A stretch of 64,000 bases of DNA from Anagrus nilaparvatae (lineage: Eukaryota; Arthropoda; Insecta; Hymenoptera; Mymaridae): the NCBI GenBank assembly GCA_022575985.1, contig JAKSXM010000238.1, positions 13,038,001-13,102,000 of the forward strand, given 5' to 3'. The translations under genes were made by a program, and so were the position numbers. Positions 1 through 12,792 of the stretch are shown in pieces (position 1 is the first letter of the stretch; every line of letters starts with the position of its first letter). The notes beneath the pieces were generated by a model, which was given only the letters and a program-made list of their open reading frames with translations, was not told where the DNA came from and ran no database searches.

Positions 1-595
1 AAAATTTATTCAATAAAAAAAAAAATTATATACTTTTGCATTTATAACACAATGTTAAGTACTGTTAAACATGAAAAAGGGAGTGGTATATATAAAAATA
101 TAATATTTAACATTGTTCATCTTATATGATAATATACCTAACTGTTTGTATGCGCGCCAAGTGATACGATTGGATAAAAAATGAGATAAAAAATCAGGTC
201 TCTTTTTTATGCGCTTTTATAACACCTGTCTTTGTTCGCTATATTTTGCTATCTTTTGTGACGCATACGAATTTCCAAAGCTTGACTGCTTGAGTCTGCG
301 TTGTGTATTGTTTGTTGTTTTCACTGAGTTTGAATGAGATTTTTCATCAAGTCTTTTAGTTCCTCATCTGCTTTTAAATCGGAATCAACGCACAAATATT
401 TTTTTATTTTTATATTAATGTTTTAGTTTACGTAAGTTATTTATTTTCATTTGCACATTTTTCAGTCAGCATCTTGTGTATTGAATCTGTAGACTAATGA
501 GATGCCCGATTCAAGGTATTTGTAATAAATTTTATTTTAAAATACTTGATCAAAATAGGTAATTTAATATTAAATATTCAATTCCAATATTCAGA
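1..595. other. Upstream region and probable 5' UTR of the choline transporter gene
   Basis: No open reading frame of note. The stretch is AT-rich. An initiator-like TCAGTC at about 465-470 lies some 130 bases before the ATG at 596 and is a weak candidate start site. The first bases contain AATAAA-like tracts that could belong to a gene to the left. The transcription start cannot be fixed from sequence alone. Confidence 0.4.
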
Positions 596-2895
596 ATGAA
601 TAAAATTAATTATGATCCTACACACAAAGGACCATTGCGAAAAAGATCATGTACTGATACATTTTGGCTTCTTATTTTCATGACTTTTTTGGCTTGTTGG
701 GGAGCTGTTTCAAAATATGGTATGTAAACATTTTTTTTGACCAAAACACGTAGTTTTTTAATATATAAATATTATGTCATAATTTTTTAGGCATTAAAAA
801 TGGAAACATCAAGAATTTATACCTACCAACAGATACTGAAGGTCGACAATGCGGGGAAGACTCAGAAGTAAGGAATAAACCCAACTTATTATTTTTTGAT
901 CTCTCAAAGTGCATTGGAGTAAAAACACATTGTCCTACAACGCAAGTTTGTGTTGAAAAATGTCCTTCAGAAACTTTCTTTTACAGTATTTTTAAAATAT
1001 ACAACAGCGTTAACGAAATAAAAAAAAAACTTATCTGCAAAATTGAAGTTAATAAAAATAATATAAACTCTCAGGATGATATTGACATGTTAATTCAAGA
1101 TGAGCTATGTGCAGCTTGGTATTTAAACAGTACTAGTATAACAGGTCGTTGTATTCCAACTGAGGGTAATTTCACTAATACAATTATGACTTATGATGAA
1201 TTACAAAATGTATCAAAGTACATCAGATCTTTAGCTGATGCTGAAGAGAATATTAAAATAATTTTAAAAGATTTTTGGATTTCAATGTAAAAAAAGCTTT
1301 TATTTTTAATTTGATAAAATTAATTTAGAAATTATTTAATTTTGTGTTGCATTTCAGTTACCATGTGGCAGTGATTGCGGGAATAAGTGCATTTGCTTCT
1401 TTATTTTACATCATACTATTAAGATGGTTTGCTACACCATGTGTATATACGACACTTTTTACAGTCACAGGAGCTTCAGCATATGGCACTTATCGAATGA
1501 TACATTTATACATTCAAAATAAAACAGAATGGCAATATTTAGCAGTACTGATATTATGTGCATTAATCACTTCTATTCTACTATTATCAATATTATTTTG
1601 CCACAAAAGAATTTTCCTTGCCTGTCAAATCATTAAGGAGGCTAGCAAGTATAAAAATTCAAGTTAATTTATTTTTAGTTAAATTAATATATATTTTTTT
1701 TTTATTTCATTGAAGAGCCGTAACATATATAATGTCAACTTTAATCTTTCCAATTCTTCCTTGGATACTGCATATAGTTGTTATAATTTTTGGTGTATAT
1801 ATTGGATTAATGCTTCGTACAATTTATGAACCAGTTTATAGAGTTCAAAAATTGAACGATGATTGTGAATGTTTATCTTCACTTAATTACTCAAATAATT
1901 CTGATTGCGATCCAGAAAAATTTCTTTTAAATTGCAAAGAATCTGGAAGAGACACGTGTGTTTCATCAGGATGCCATTTAGTTAGTAAAGTTCGGCCATG
2001 GTTTATTAATTATTTTCATGCAGTAAATGTTTTTGGATTTTACTGGCTTTACTTTTTTATATCCGCATTTGGGGAAATGGTATTAGCAGCAACATTTGCA
2101 ACATGGTATTGGACATTCAAAAAAGAAAAAGTTCCTTTCTTTACAATTACAGTGAGCTTTTACAGAACTATCAGGTTTGTTATTAACTGTTCCCTTTGCA
2201 AATATTTTTTTTGTCTTTAAAAACTAATTGTTTTTAATAATTTTAGGTATCATCTTGGAACCTTAGCATTTGGTGCTCTCATTTTAACTGTGTGTAGAAT
2301 AATACGAATTTTCCTTGAATATTTGAATGCAAAAGTAAAAAAAGCAAATAATAGCTTTGCAACGGCTATTATGTGCTGCTGTAGATGGTTATTCTATGTT
2401 TTAGAAAATTTCTTAAAATATATAAATAACAATGCTTACATAATGTGTGCTATTCATGGTAAATCCTTTTGTCGATCAGCACAAGACGCATTTAGTTTAT
2501 TAATGCGAAATATTGTACGAGTGATTGTAATCACCAGGGTAAGAATTAACATACATTATAATAAATCTTTAGAGATTTTATGTTAAATTGAATTATTTTT
2601 TCAGATAAGTAATTTGTTGCTACTTACTGGTAAAATTGTAATAACAACAATGTCAGTTGTTGTGAGTTATTGGTATTTCACTGTTAAGAAACCTGGAATG
2701 GTTACTTATTGGTATGTTCCTGCTACTATGACCGGAATTTCCTCATTTTTAATAACAAGTGTATTCTTCAAAGTTGTAACAGCAGCAATTGATACACTCT
2801 TCCTATGCTTTCTCGAAGACTGTGATCGAAATGATGGATCTTCTGAAAGACCTTACTTTATGAGTAAAAGACTGAAAAAATTATTGCGCAAATAA
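596..2895 (+). CDS. Choline transporter-like protein (SLC44 family, CTL2/4 type), six exons
   Basis: A multi-pass plasma-membrane or organelle transporter of the SLC44 family; choline is the family substrate. Coding exons by splice signals are 596-719, 791-1286, 1358-1648, 1716-2174, 2247-2538 and 2605-2895. Phases agree and give 650 aa, the usual family length. The N-terminus (YDPTHKGPLRKRSCTD) and the following YLPTDTEGRQCG match the CTL2/CTL4 subgroup rather than CTL1. After the first membrane helix (about residues 23-41) comes a long extracellular loop with paired cysteines and N-glycosylation sequons. The rest is a run of hydrophobic segments. The conserved block IRYHLGTLAFGALIL spans the exon 4/5 junction, and the C-terminal block ends DRNDGSSERPYFMSK. 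All introns are short (61-72 bases). No lesions were seen. Paralogue assignment (CTL2 versus CTL4-like) is by resemblance from memory. Confidence 0.93.
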
Positions 2896-3931
2896 TTTTT
2901 TTTTATTTTATAAATTATTTTAAGAAAAAAAATTATTTCTATCAAATTTAAGTATTATATTATATAACAGAGTTCAGTATTAAAATAAATATTTTTGTAT
3001 CGACAAGGCTGTTAGTTATATAAATTCAAGAAATTGAACTCGAAAAAAACTATTATAAAAAACTATTATACATAAAATGCTAGTAAATACTCTTAGGATT
3101 AAGAAAAATGTGTCTTATACAGTATTTTTTATTTTAATTATAACTTTTAAAATAAAACTGAAAAATAATTATAATTATTTTAATTCTTTTTTCCCAAAAA
3201 AAAAAAAAAAAACAAATTAGCAGTTAGTAGTATTATAAATTATTTTTTCAACAGTTCACTTTGCTATGTATATTTTGAAGGCTTTTAAAAATAACTAATT
3301 AAAACAGAAGATGAAGAAAGTCTATATAGAATGCAATTTAATAAATAGAATTTTTTTAACAAAAATGTAAAATTACTCTAATGTAAGCCAGACAGAAGTT
3401 AATGTTTTTCATATTGATTTTTACCCAAAAATTTATTTTTCTAAATACAATCAGTAAAAGTAGTAATTCATCAAACTTTTTAGGTCGTTAATTATAAAAA
3501 AAGCGAAGAAAAATATATACTTGAATTTGCTGTACAAAATCGTATTTTTACGGTGAGTAATTAACCTTATTAACATAATTATATGTAATTAATATGAAAA
3601 GCTACAAATAAAAAATTAAATAACTTTTATTACTATATTATTTATTATTTTCTTAAAAGCAATAATATAATATTTACACTAAGATATTTTTTATAAAACT
3701 CTTGATATATAAATTTAAAAAAGAAATTATTAAAATTGGAAAGACAATTCTTATACTATTTTCTATATACTTTGGACAAAATTCTATAGAATCAAGACAG
3801 ACAATTAAAAATAACAATTTATATATTATCTATATTTGAACAATTAAATAAGAAGTATAATATAAAATAATTTAATTGTTTATTACAATGTTTTAAATAT
3901 TAAAAGCTAAAAAAAAATGTATTTTATTACA
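2896..3931. other. Intergenic region between convergent genes
   Basis: Holds the 3' UTR of the choline transporter gene (AATAAAT-type signals near 2980) and, on the other strand, the 3' UTR of alpha-spectrin. AT-rich with homopolymer runs. I see no further gene. Confidence 0.5.
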
Positions 3932-6900
3932 TTAGTTTTGGAAAAGCGTATTTGTGAATTCAATATAATCTAATGCTCCTGTTATCGGCCTTTCGGTTTT
4001 TGGATCAACGTAAGGTTTCATCCTTGCTACACAGTAGTCAGCCATTTCTTTTGTAAGGTTCTAAAATAAAATAAAAGTTTTAATAAAACTCCTCATTAAT
4101 TTACTTTGTTTTGCCGTAAAATTGTAAAACTTACAGCATATAATTCCTCTTTCGTGACATAAGGACGGTCTGCAGCTGTGATAGCTCGGAAAGCGTTTTC
4201 AATTTCTTGAGAACTTTGAACATTTTCAGTTTCTTTGCTAATCATGAAGGCCATGTGATCTTGTAACGATATAAAACCATCCCTATTTGGATCCACAATA
4301 TCTGAAAAAAATTATTAAGACAATATTAGAGACGTGTATAATAACGAATTTAAATTAACTACTTTATAAAAATAAAATTAAATTACAAAAATAAAATATA
4401 AAATAGATTATTCTGCTTACAGAAATTATTGTAATAAATTAATAACATAGTTTTCATGTAATGATTTTTGTAGAATTGTTTAAACCCTGTGTACTACTTT
4501 ATAAAGAAAAGAAAAAAAAAAAAAAAAATAAATAATTAAATAGATACCTAATATATTTTCGAATTCAGGATCTGGTTGTCCCTCTTCCACCATTGGTAAA
4601 TCATAACCCAAAGCTCTTAAGCACGATTTGAACTCTTGGTGATTTAATCGACCACTCTTATCCTTATCATAATGTTTAAACATCATAGAGAATTCTTTAA
4701 GGGCTCCTTCTGAAACTCCAGACTGGTTACGAGCTTGGATTTGTTGTTCCAAATTATGCTGCATTCTCATTCCCAACTGATCTAACTGATCCCATTGTTG
4801 TGCTAAACCTACAGTACTATGCTCCGTGTACCTGTTGTCAAGAATTAGATGCTCTTCTAAAATAGCACCTAAATCTTCTATTTTCTTTAGGTCTTGCCGA
4901 CGTGCTCGAACTTCTTGAGTTTTTCGCTGAAAATAAATAATAAATAATTTTTTTTTTCTTCAAACAACAAATTGAACTTTGATTATGTAAATTTTTAAAT
5001 AAACTTACTTTTGTAGCTTCTAATTGTTGTTCTAATGAACCTGAGCCTTCCATCATGGAGGTTCTGAAAATTATATATGTAATTATAAATTATTTATACA
5101 CATATGATTTTAACTAAGGAAAAAGATTTAATTACCTTGTGTCAGCAAGCCATTGATGGAAAGCATTAGCATGCTTAGCAAATTCTTTTCTTAATTTATC
5201 ATTTTCTTCTTGTCGTTGGGCTTCTTTTGCTAACTCAACATCTCTTTCTTTAATAATCTTTTGCAAATTTCGCCAAGTATCTTCTAATGCTTCCATAGTG
5301 AACCAAGTGTAAGGATTAGGTCCAACATTAAAACTTTTGATTTGTTGATCTAAAGCACCTAGAGCTTGGAAATCTGCTTCTGCTGATGAAAGACTTGCTT
5401 GGAATTGTGCATGAGCTTCTCGTAAGGCACGAATTTCCTCTATACTATTACAACGCACTGGATCAGTTAAATCTTCTTCAGCATTTTCAAACCATGAATT
5501 AAATGCAGATGCTTTCTTTGCAAATGTTAGATATAATTCTTCAATTTGTCGGAACTGTTCCTGCATTTGTAACAAACGCTGTTTCCTGTTATGTGAATCA
5601 GCTAAAAGTTTTTGCCATCTTGTTATTACATCTGCATGTCGTTTTTCAATATTTGGTGTCTGTTCATGCCCTGTTTCTATTAACATTTCTTTTAAAAGAG
5701 TTATATTTTGAATTCCTTCATGCTCAAATGCATGTAAACCTGCATCAAATGTTTCTTGTTTGGTTAATAATGTTTGAACAGTTGATAAATCTCTTCCAAA
5801 TTCTTCTGATCTTACATGAGTTTCTTTATCAGCAATCCATGATTCAACAACATCAGCTTTCCACATAAATTGCAAATATGCTGAATTATCATTTAGCCTG
5901 GTTTTTCTTAGTGCTGCTAGAGAGCCAAGTTGTTCCAATTTATTACGTAATTGACTACATCTCTGAGAAATTGAGTCAGCTCGATGATTACCAGCTTTAA
6001 TTAAAGCTTCACCAGCTTCACAAATATCTTTACACCTTTCTCCGTGTGCTGCAAAATCTGTCTCAAATGCATCATGCTTTTTCAAAAGACCTTGAACTGC
6101 AGCCATTGTATCTCCATAATCTTCTACAGATAAAAGTTGATGTTTTTCAGTTATCCATGCTTCTTCTTCTTCTATTTTAGCTAGGAACTGTTGGTATGTT
6201 AAGGATTCATCTAATTTTTGACCTCTGTTAGCCGCCAATTGTTTTAATTCTGCCCATACTTGATTTAATGTTTTTAGTCTCTGTTCAATTTCAGGTACAC
6301 CTAAATTAGACACATCCATTAATTTCTCTCCAGCTTCTTGGACAGCTTGAATTGCTGGCTCATGACTAGCAAGTTCTGCCTCCAATCTCTTATGTTTCTT
6401 TTTAAGATTTTGAACTCCAGTAAGATCACGTCCATAATCATCAGAACCTACTAAAAGTTTCTTTTCTTTAATCCAAGATTCTTCATCAGCTATATCTCGG
6501 AAGAATTGATGTAAAGTATTGGCTTCGTTTAATCTTGCTTGCCTGTGTGCAGCCAAATTTCTTATACGTTCGTAACGTTCATTAATACTTTGACGTTTTT
6601 CTTGAATACTAGAAGCATCAAATTGACCACTTTCAATAAGTGAGTCAGCCTGGGAATTCATGTCTTTAATTCTATCTTCATGGGCTTGAATATCAGCTTC
6701 AACCAATTGATGTTTCTTCATTAGGTTTTGTGCTGAAGCTAAATCTTTGCCAGCATCTTCTGATGTTAGTAAACTTTCAACTTCTCCAAGCCAGAAATCT
6801 AAATCTTTTACAGCAGCAATATATGTACGTTGTTTATTTGCTTCCTTTAATTTAATAGATTTTTCAGTAGTCTTTTGAGTTAAATTTTCCCACTGATCTG

Positions 6901-9900
6901 CAATTGATGCTAGTCTTTTTTGTACAGCATCTTCAGAACCAGCGCATTGATGCTTGTCAATTAAGTTACCACCCATAGCAAGAACTGATTGAATTCTATC
7001 AGCATTTGCTGCTAATTCAGCTTCAAAGGCTTGATGTTTCTGATGTTTTGATTGAATATTTGCTGGATCTTTATAATTTTCTTCAGTAGCTAATTGTAAT
7101 TTTTCTGCTATCCAGTTTTCAATTTCATCAGCATCTCTTGAAAATTGTTGTAAAGTCTGTGATTCTCCTAATCTGGAACGTTTTTCAATTAAAGCATCTT
7201 TTAAGTGCCTCCAACGATCCCATACTTGGCATCGTTTTTCATCAATGGGTTTAGCTGCATAATGTTCAGCTGCAATTAATTGATCAGCTAAAGTTTGTAA
7301 AGCTGCAATTTTTTCTTCATGGGCATTTATAGCTTTATCAAAATCTTCATGTTTTTTAATGAGAGCTTCTACATTATCACTACTGTCTACAGCATCTGCA
7401 CTGCTGAGGAATGCTTCTCGAGCACTCATCCAGTTTTCTGCCTGTTCACAATCTCTGCAAAACAGTTGAAGTTCTAAATTTTGATCTAATTGCATTCTGC
7501 GTTGAATCCATGCCTTTTCTAATTCTTGTCTAGCTTCAGACATCAATTCTAACTTTTCTTGGATTTCTAAGCTTGCATAATGATTGGATTGTAATAACTG
7601 TTGTCCAAAAAGTTCAAATGCTTGGAAAGTTCCAGCTCTTGCATCAACTTCCATACGGTGTTCCTAATAAAATATTTAATAATTTATTATAAATGCAAAA
7701 AATATTTAAAAAATACTTTTAAAGCTCCAAAAGTTTTCAGAAAAATTTGTTCACAAATGTAGCTATTTTAACAAGACAAAAAATGCACACTGTCAATTTT
7801 TCAATAATAATTTTTTATTTTTAATAAGCAATATTAAGTAATTAAAGCATTAAAAATTTTATTAATTTCTTTAAATCTCAAAAAACTTCAAAAATTCAAA
7901 AAATTCTCAAAAATATATTTAATTTATTTTTAAAGCAATTTTTTTTTTATTTTCAGCACACAGTAATTCACACTTTTAAATTATACCTGTCCAACAATAC
8001 CATATCGCGCATCGATCTCTGACCTGTGATTCTACAATTTAAATGTTTTTTTTTTTGACAAAATTTTTTATTTAAAATTATTAATATTAAAAAATCAATT
8101 TTTAATTTTACAGCAGAACTTTATGCCTTTTAAAAAATAATTTTTATTATTTATTATTGTTATTGTTACTGAGAAGATATTATTTTAATATTTTTATATG
8201 GGACTTCTTAAAAAAAAAAAAATAAAAAAAAAAAGATTTATTTAAAAATCTTTTATTATATTTGAAAAATGTGGGTTATGATAATAAAATTAAATAAATT
8301 AGGACAACTATTTCTCAATAACAATAAAAATCATTGTTATACTTAAAATTATTTCTTAAATTTACTGCAAATCTATATGCAGTTAAATATTAAAATAACT
8401 GATTTACTAAATTAGGTAATTAGATTCTTATATATAATCTTTAAAAAAAATAATAAATACTTTACCTGGTGGCGTTCAAGAAGAGCCTCAGCACCAGTAA
8501 CATCATTCGCCAATTCTTCTGAAGCAACAAGTCCCATCATAGAGTTAATCCATGCCATCAAATCTCTGTAATCACTTAAGAACCTTTGTAAATCATAAGA
8601 GTCAAGTAACTTTTCTTTTCTTGAGTTAGCTTTTGCAGTCAACTGCGTCCATTCTTCATTAATTTCCTTTTGCTTTGCATAAGTTTGTTCTGCAGTATCA
8701 GGATGAGATTGCATTAATCTATTAGCAATTTCATCTAATTGCTTAATTTTATCTCCCAATGCTGCTAAGTCTCTTTCTAAACCTTCATGCTTTCTTTGTA
8801 AAGCTTGTACACTTCGCAAGTCTTTTCCAAGATCGTCATTGTTTAAAGCAGCATCTTTTTCCCGAATCCAATCTTTAGTCTCATCAACATCTCTATGGAA
8901 ACGTTGAACTTCATGAGCTGATCCAAGTTGACTAGCTCTTTCAGCTGTCAATGTTTGTAAACTAGTCCATTTTTCATTAAGGTCTTGAATTTGCGTTTGA
9001 ATCTTCAAAGCAGCTTCAGTTTGGCCTAAGCTCATTAATTGTACAGCTATTTCGTTCATCTCAGCAAGTCTTACTTCATTAGCTTTAAGGTCAGCTTGGA
9101 AATCATCAAATTTCTTCTGCATTACTTCTACTTGCTCTAAATCTTCCCCTACATCTTGAACTTGAGCATGATTTTCTTTATCCTTGATCCAAGTAGCAAG
9201 TTCAGCAGCTTCTCTTACGAGAACATAGGCCTTAGCAGTTTCATTTAATTTATTCTGTCTTTCTCTGGCTAAATGAAGCAAATCGTCATATTGAGCTTCA
9301 ATTTGAGATTGTCTAGCAGCAATAGAGCTTTGTTCTCTTGCGAGATTTTGCTGAGACGCAGTTAAACCAGCTTCTGGCTCAACCCGCTTTACATAAGCTG
9401 CTGGTACAAAACCTTGTCTGTCATTAACTTCAACTTTCCACCAATCTTTGTTGTTAGAATTAAGAAGTGTCAATGTATCTCCTTTTTTCATTGAAACTTC
9501 TCTAGGTGATTTTTCTGCATAATCATAAAGTGCTATAACACACTCTTTACCAGCAATATCAATGGTTGGAGTTTCTTGTTGTCTACAAGCAGCAGCCTGT
9601 TCTTTCAAAGCTGAAATAGTACTAGCAAAAGCTTCTAGGTCACTAACTAATGCTTCATGTTTTTTTAGAAGTGCTTCAGAGCTATCTTCATCTTTACCAT
9701 AGTCATTGTTCATTACTATTGGTCTTTTTTCTTTCATCCAAGACTCAGCTTCATTAGCATCTGCAAAGTATTGATGAGCTTGAAGGGAATCATCCAAATC
9801 ATTTTTTCTCTGTCTTGCTTTTTCTTTTAATTGTCCCCAATGTTCATCTAATTGATTGAGTTTTACAGTTATCTCTTCTGCTGCAAAATGACCATCTTGT

Positions 9901-12792
9901 ACCATTTTTGATCCAGATCTACAAACTGCAACTACTCTTGGTTCATGATTATTTATTTCAGCCATTACAGCTTGATGTTTCTTTTGTAGATTTTGCACTC
10001 CAATCAAATCACGACCTCTATTAGTACTTGCTGCCACTGGCTCTTTTTCTCTAATCCATGCTTCTTCATCTTCAATATCTCTGTATAATTGCTGGACTTG
10101 TAGAGAATCTAAAAGCCTTTTCTTTCTATTAGACATTGGGCTTTCTAAAGCTGTATAACGAGCTTGCAATTGCTCTTGCTTGGCCTTGATATTTTCAGCA
10201 TCAAAATGACCTGATTCAATAAACTTTTCAGCAACTTGAGTTATACTTTCAATTCTATCAGAATGTGAAGTAACATCAGCATCCAATAAAGCATGTTTTT
10301 TTAAAAGGTTTTGCACACTTGTTAAATCTTTTCCATAATCTTCAGACATAAGTTGACCTTCAACTTCTGATAACCAAAGTTCAATATCTTCAACAGTGCG
10401 GTTAAATTGTTGTTGTTGAGATGCTTCCTGTAATTTTGCACCTTTTTTCTCAGTAGCATGAGTTAAACTATCCCATAAAGTTACAATTTCATCAATTCGT
10501 GACTTGATGCGATCACTAGCATAATGCTTGCTATTTATTAATTCTTGACCAGTAGATACCATTTCATCCATACGAGTCTTGTTAGCATTTAATTCTTGTT
10601 CAAAATTCTGATGTTTTTGAACTTTTCCATTTAAATTTGTGGGATCAAGATAACTGTCATCTGTAGCAAATTTAAGTTTTTCGTTAACCCAACCCTTTGT
10701 TTCATCACAATCGCGTTCAAATTGTTGTAATTTATAAGAATCTTCCAAATTTTGTCTTCTTTGGGATGATTTTTCCAAGAGAACAGACCTTCTCTGTAAT
10801 AATAGATGTCGTCGTTGAGCAACATCTTCAGCAGCATAATGTTCTCCTTCTATTAATTTACTTGCGAATTCATCAAGCACCTTGATTTTTTCTTCTTGTG
10901 CTGCAAGTGATTTATCAAAATCTTCATGTTTTTTAATTAAAGCTTCAACACTATCTAATGAGTCACCAAGATCTTCATTAGCCAAAAATGCTTCTTGCTT
11001 AGCCATCCAAGCATCAGCTTGTTCAGTATCTCGATAAAACAATTGAAGATCCATACATTGTTCATATAAAATTCGTCTTTTTTCCCACAATTCAAGCAAT
11101 GACGTTCTATCTTCAGAAAGAGACTGCAATTTCTTTTCAATTTCTTCAGCAGCATAATGTTTTCTAGATAAAAGTCTCATTCCAGCTGCTGTAGTTGATT
11201 CAAAACTATCAGTACGAGCATCAATTTCACCTTTATGTTCTTGGTGTCTTTCTAATAAAGCTTCTGCACCAGCAACATCTTTAGCTAATTCATCAGCTGA
11301 AATAATAGCTCTCATATTATTCATCCAAGAAACCAAATCTCTATAATCAGCTAAAAATCTATGCAAATAGTAAGATTCATCAAGTTTAAACCGACGTTCT
11401 TTAGCTTTGGCAGTTAAACTTTCCCATAATTGAACGATTTCTGATCGTTTGGTTTGAATTTGATTTGAATGATCAACTTGATGTATAGCTGCTAATCTGT
11501 CAGCTTCAGTACTTAGAGTGGCTACTTTATCTTCAAGTGCAGCCAAGTCACGTTCAATATTTTCATGTGTACGCTGCAATAACTGTACACTAGCAAGATC
11601 TCGTCCAAAATCATCAGATGACAGAACTGCGTCTTTTTCTGCAATCCAAGCCATAGTTTCATCAGCATCTCTATTAAATCGTTGAATTTCATGGGCTCCA
11701 AATAACTTCTCTTGTCTTAAAATAGCTAATTGTTTTAATCTTTGCCAAGATTCATTTAATTCTTCTTTACGACGCAAAATAGTATCTCTTTCTGGATGAC
11801 CATCAAGTAATAATTTATCAGCAAGTTCATTAACTTCAGTAACTCTGTATTCTTGACTTGTCATATCTTTCTGAAATTCATCAAATTTTCTTTGAAGAAC
11901 TTCAACATGTTCTAAATCATGACCATATTCATCAGTCGTCACAAATGCTTCCTTATCATGAATCCAAAACATAACTTCATCGCAGTGGCGGATGAATTGT
12001 ACCAATACAAGAGCTTGTTGTAATTTAAGACCTTTGTCAGCTAATCTTGATAATAAAAGTTCCCATAAGCGATGTAATTCCTCTGAAGAAATATAATTTT
12101 TACTTAATAAAAGTTATTCACTAGTTTAAAATAAAAGAAAATTTTATTTAAGGTTTTTAATAATCATTAATAGACAGTAATAATAAAATAAAATTAATCA
12201 AATAATGAAAATTGACAAAATAATGTCTACAGAATAATTTTATTCTTGAATTTATTTGTACAAAATTTATTCTTTAAAAATGAAAATATTAATGGATAAT
12301 AGTAAAATTTGGCATGAACTGTTATAAACTTACCAAGTCTTTTACGTATAACATCACTAGCAAAATGGTGCTGAGCTATCATTTCCGATCCAGTATTATC
12401 TAATGATACAATAGCATTAGAATGAGCAGCAACCTCAGCTTCGAATGCTTGATGTTTTTGTATTTTTGCTTGTAAATTTGTTGGGTCTTTATAACTTTCA
12501 TCAGAAGCAGCTTGTAATTTTTCATAAATCCATCCTTCAAGTTCATCAGCATCTCGTTTAAAGTACTATGGATATAAATTTGAATTTATTATGATATGAA
12601 TTTTGTAAACAAAATAAGTAAACAGTTCATTAAACTCACTTGAAAACGACGAGAATCTTCAAGTTTGTCGCGTTTGGTACGAGCTTCTTGTTTGAAGTTA
12701 TTGTAGCGTCCTAACACCTGTTCTCTTCTTTCTTGTATGTCCTCAGGATTTTCGAGGATTTTCACCTCTTTTGGAGTAATTTGTTGATCCAT
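3932..12792 (-). CDS. alpha-Spec: Spectrin alpha chain, non-erythroid type
   Basis: Alpha subunit of the spectrin tetramer of the membrane skeleton. It pairs with beta- or beta-heavy-spectrin and binds actin networks. Coding exons (- strand order): 12640-12792, 12334-12565, 8466-12082, 5136-7663, 5009-5063, 4548-4926, 4135-4301, 3932-4060. They sum to 7260 nt, 2419 aa, close to the fly protein. The start [14 protein letters not shown] is typical. Triple-helical spectrin repeats fill most of the protein. An SH3 domain (ALYDY ... WWKVEV ... GFVPAAYVK) lies at about residues 970-1030, encoded near 9370-9550. The C-terminus has the calmodulin-like EF-hand region: one loop [13 protein letters not shown], a second [12 protein letters not shown], then the last exon ending EFTNTLFQN. 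Open frames running into introns around 4480 and 8412 are read-through, not exons. An optional 45-nt exon is listed separately. Confidence 0.96.
7987..8031 (-). CDS. alpha-Spec: Candidate cassette mini-exon of alpha-spectrin (15 aa)
   Basis: Inside the intron 7664-8465, on the gene strand, 45 nt encode [15 protein letters not shown] with an AG acceptor just before and GTATAA just after. Both flanking coding exons end and begin in phase 0, so inclusion adds 15 aa without a frameshift, between ...LLERHQ (about residue 1334) and [14 protein letters not shown].... The peptide resembles the start of the following exon (HR-E-DAR-G), suggesting a partial exon duplication. The acceptor is preceded by an A-rich stretch with little polypyrimidine tract, as expected for a weak, regulated site. 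Whether it is used is inference. Confidence 0.6.

Noticed and set aside
4480..4560. Hydrophobic C-terminal extension of the spectrin EF-hand exon
   Set aside because: Read-through of a GTATCT donor into an intron; the next exon continues the EF-hand region in phase.
5503..5868. Long + strand open frame within alpha-spectrin
   Set aside because: Antisense shadow of spectrin-repeat coding sequence; hydrophobic nonsense peptide with no family features.
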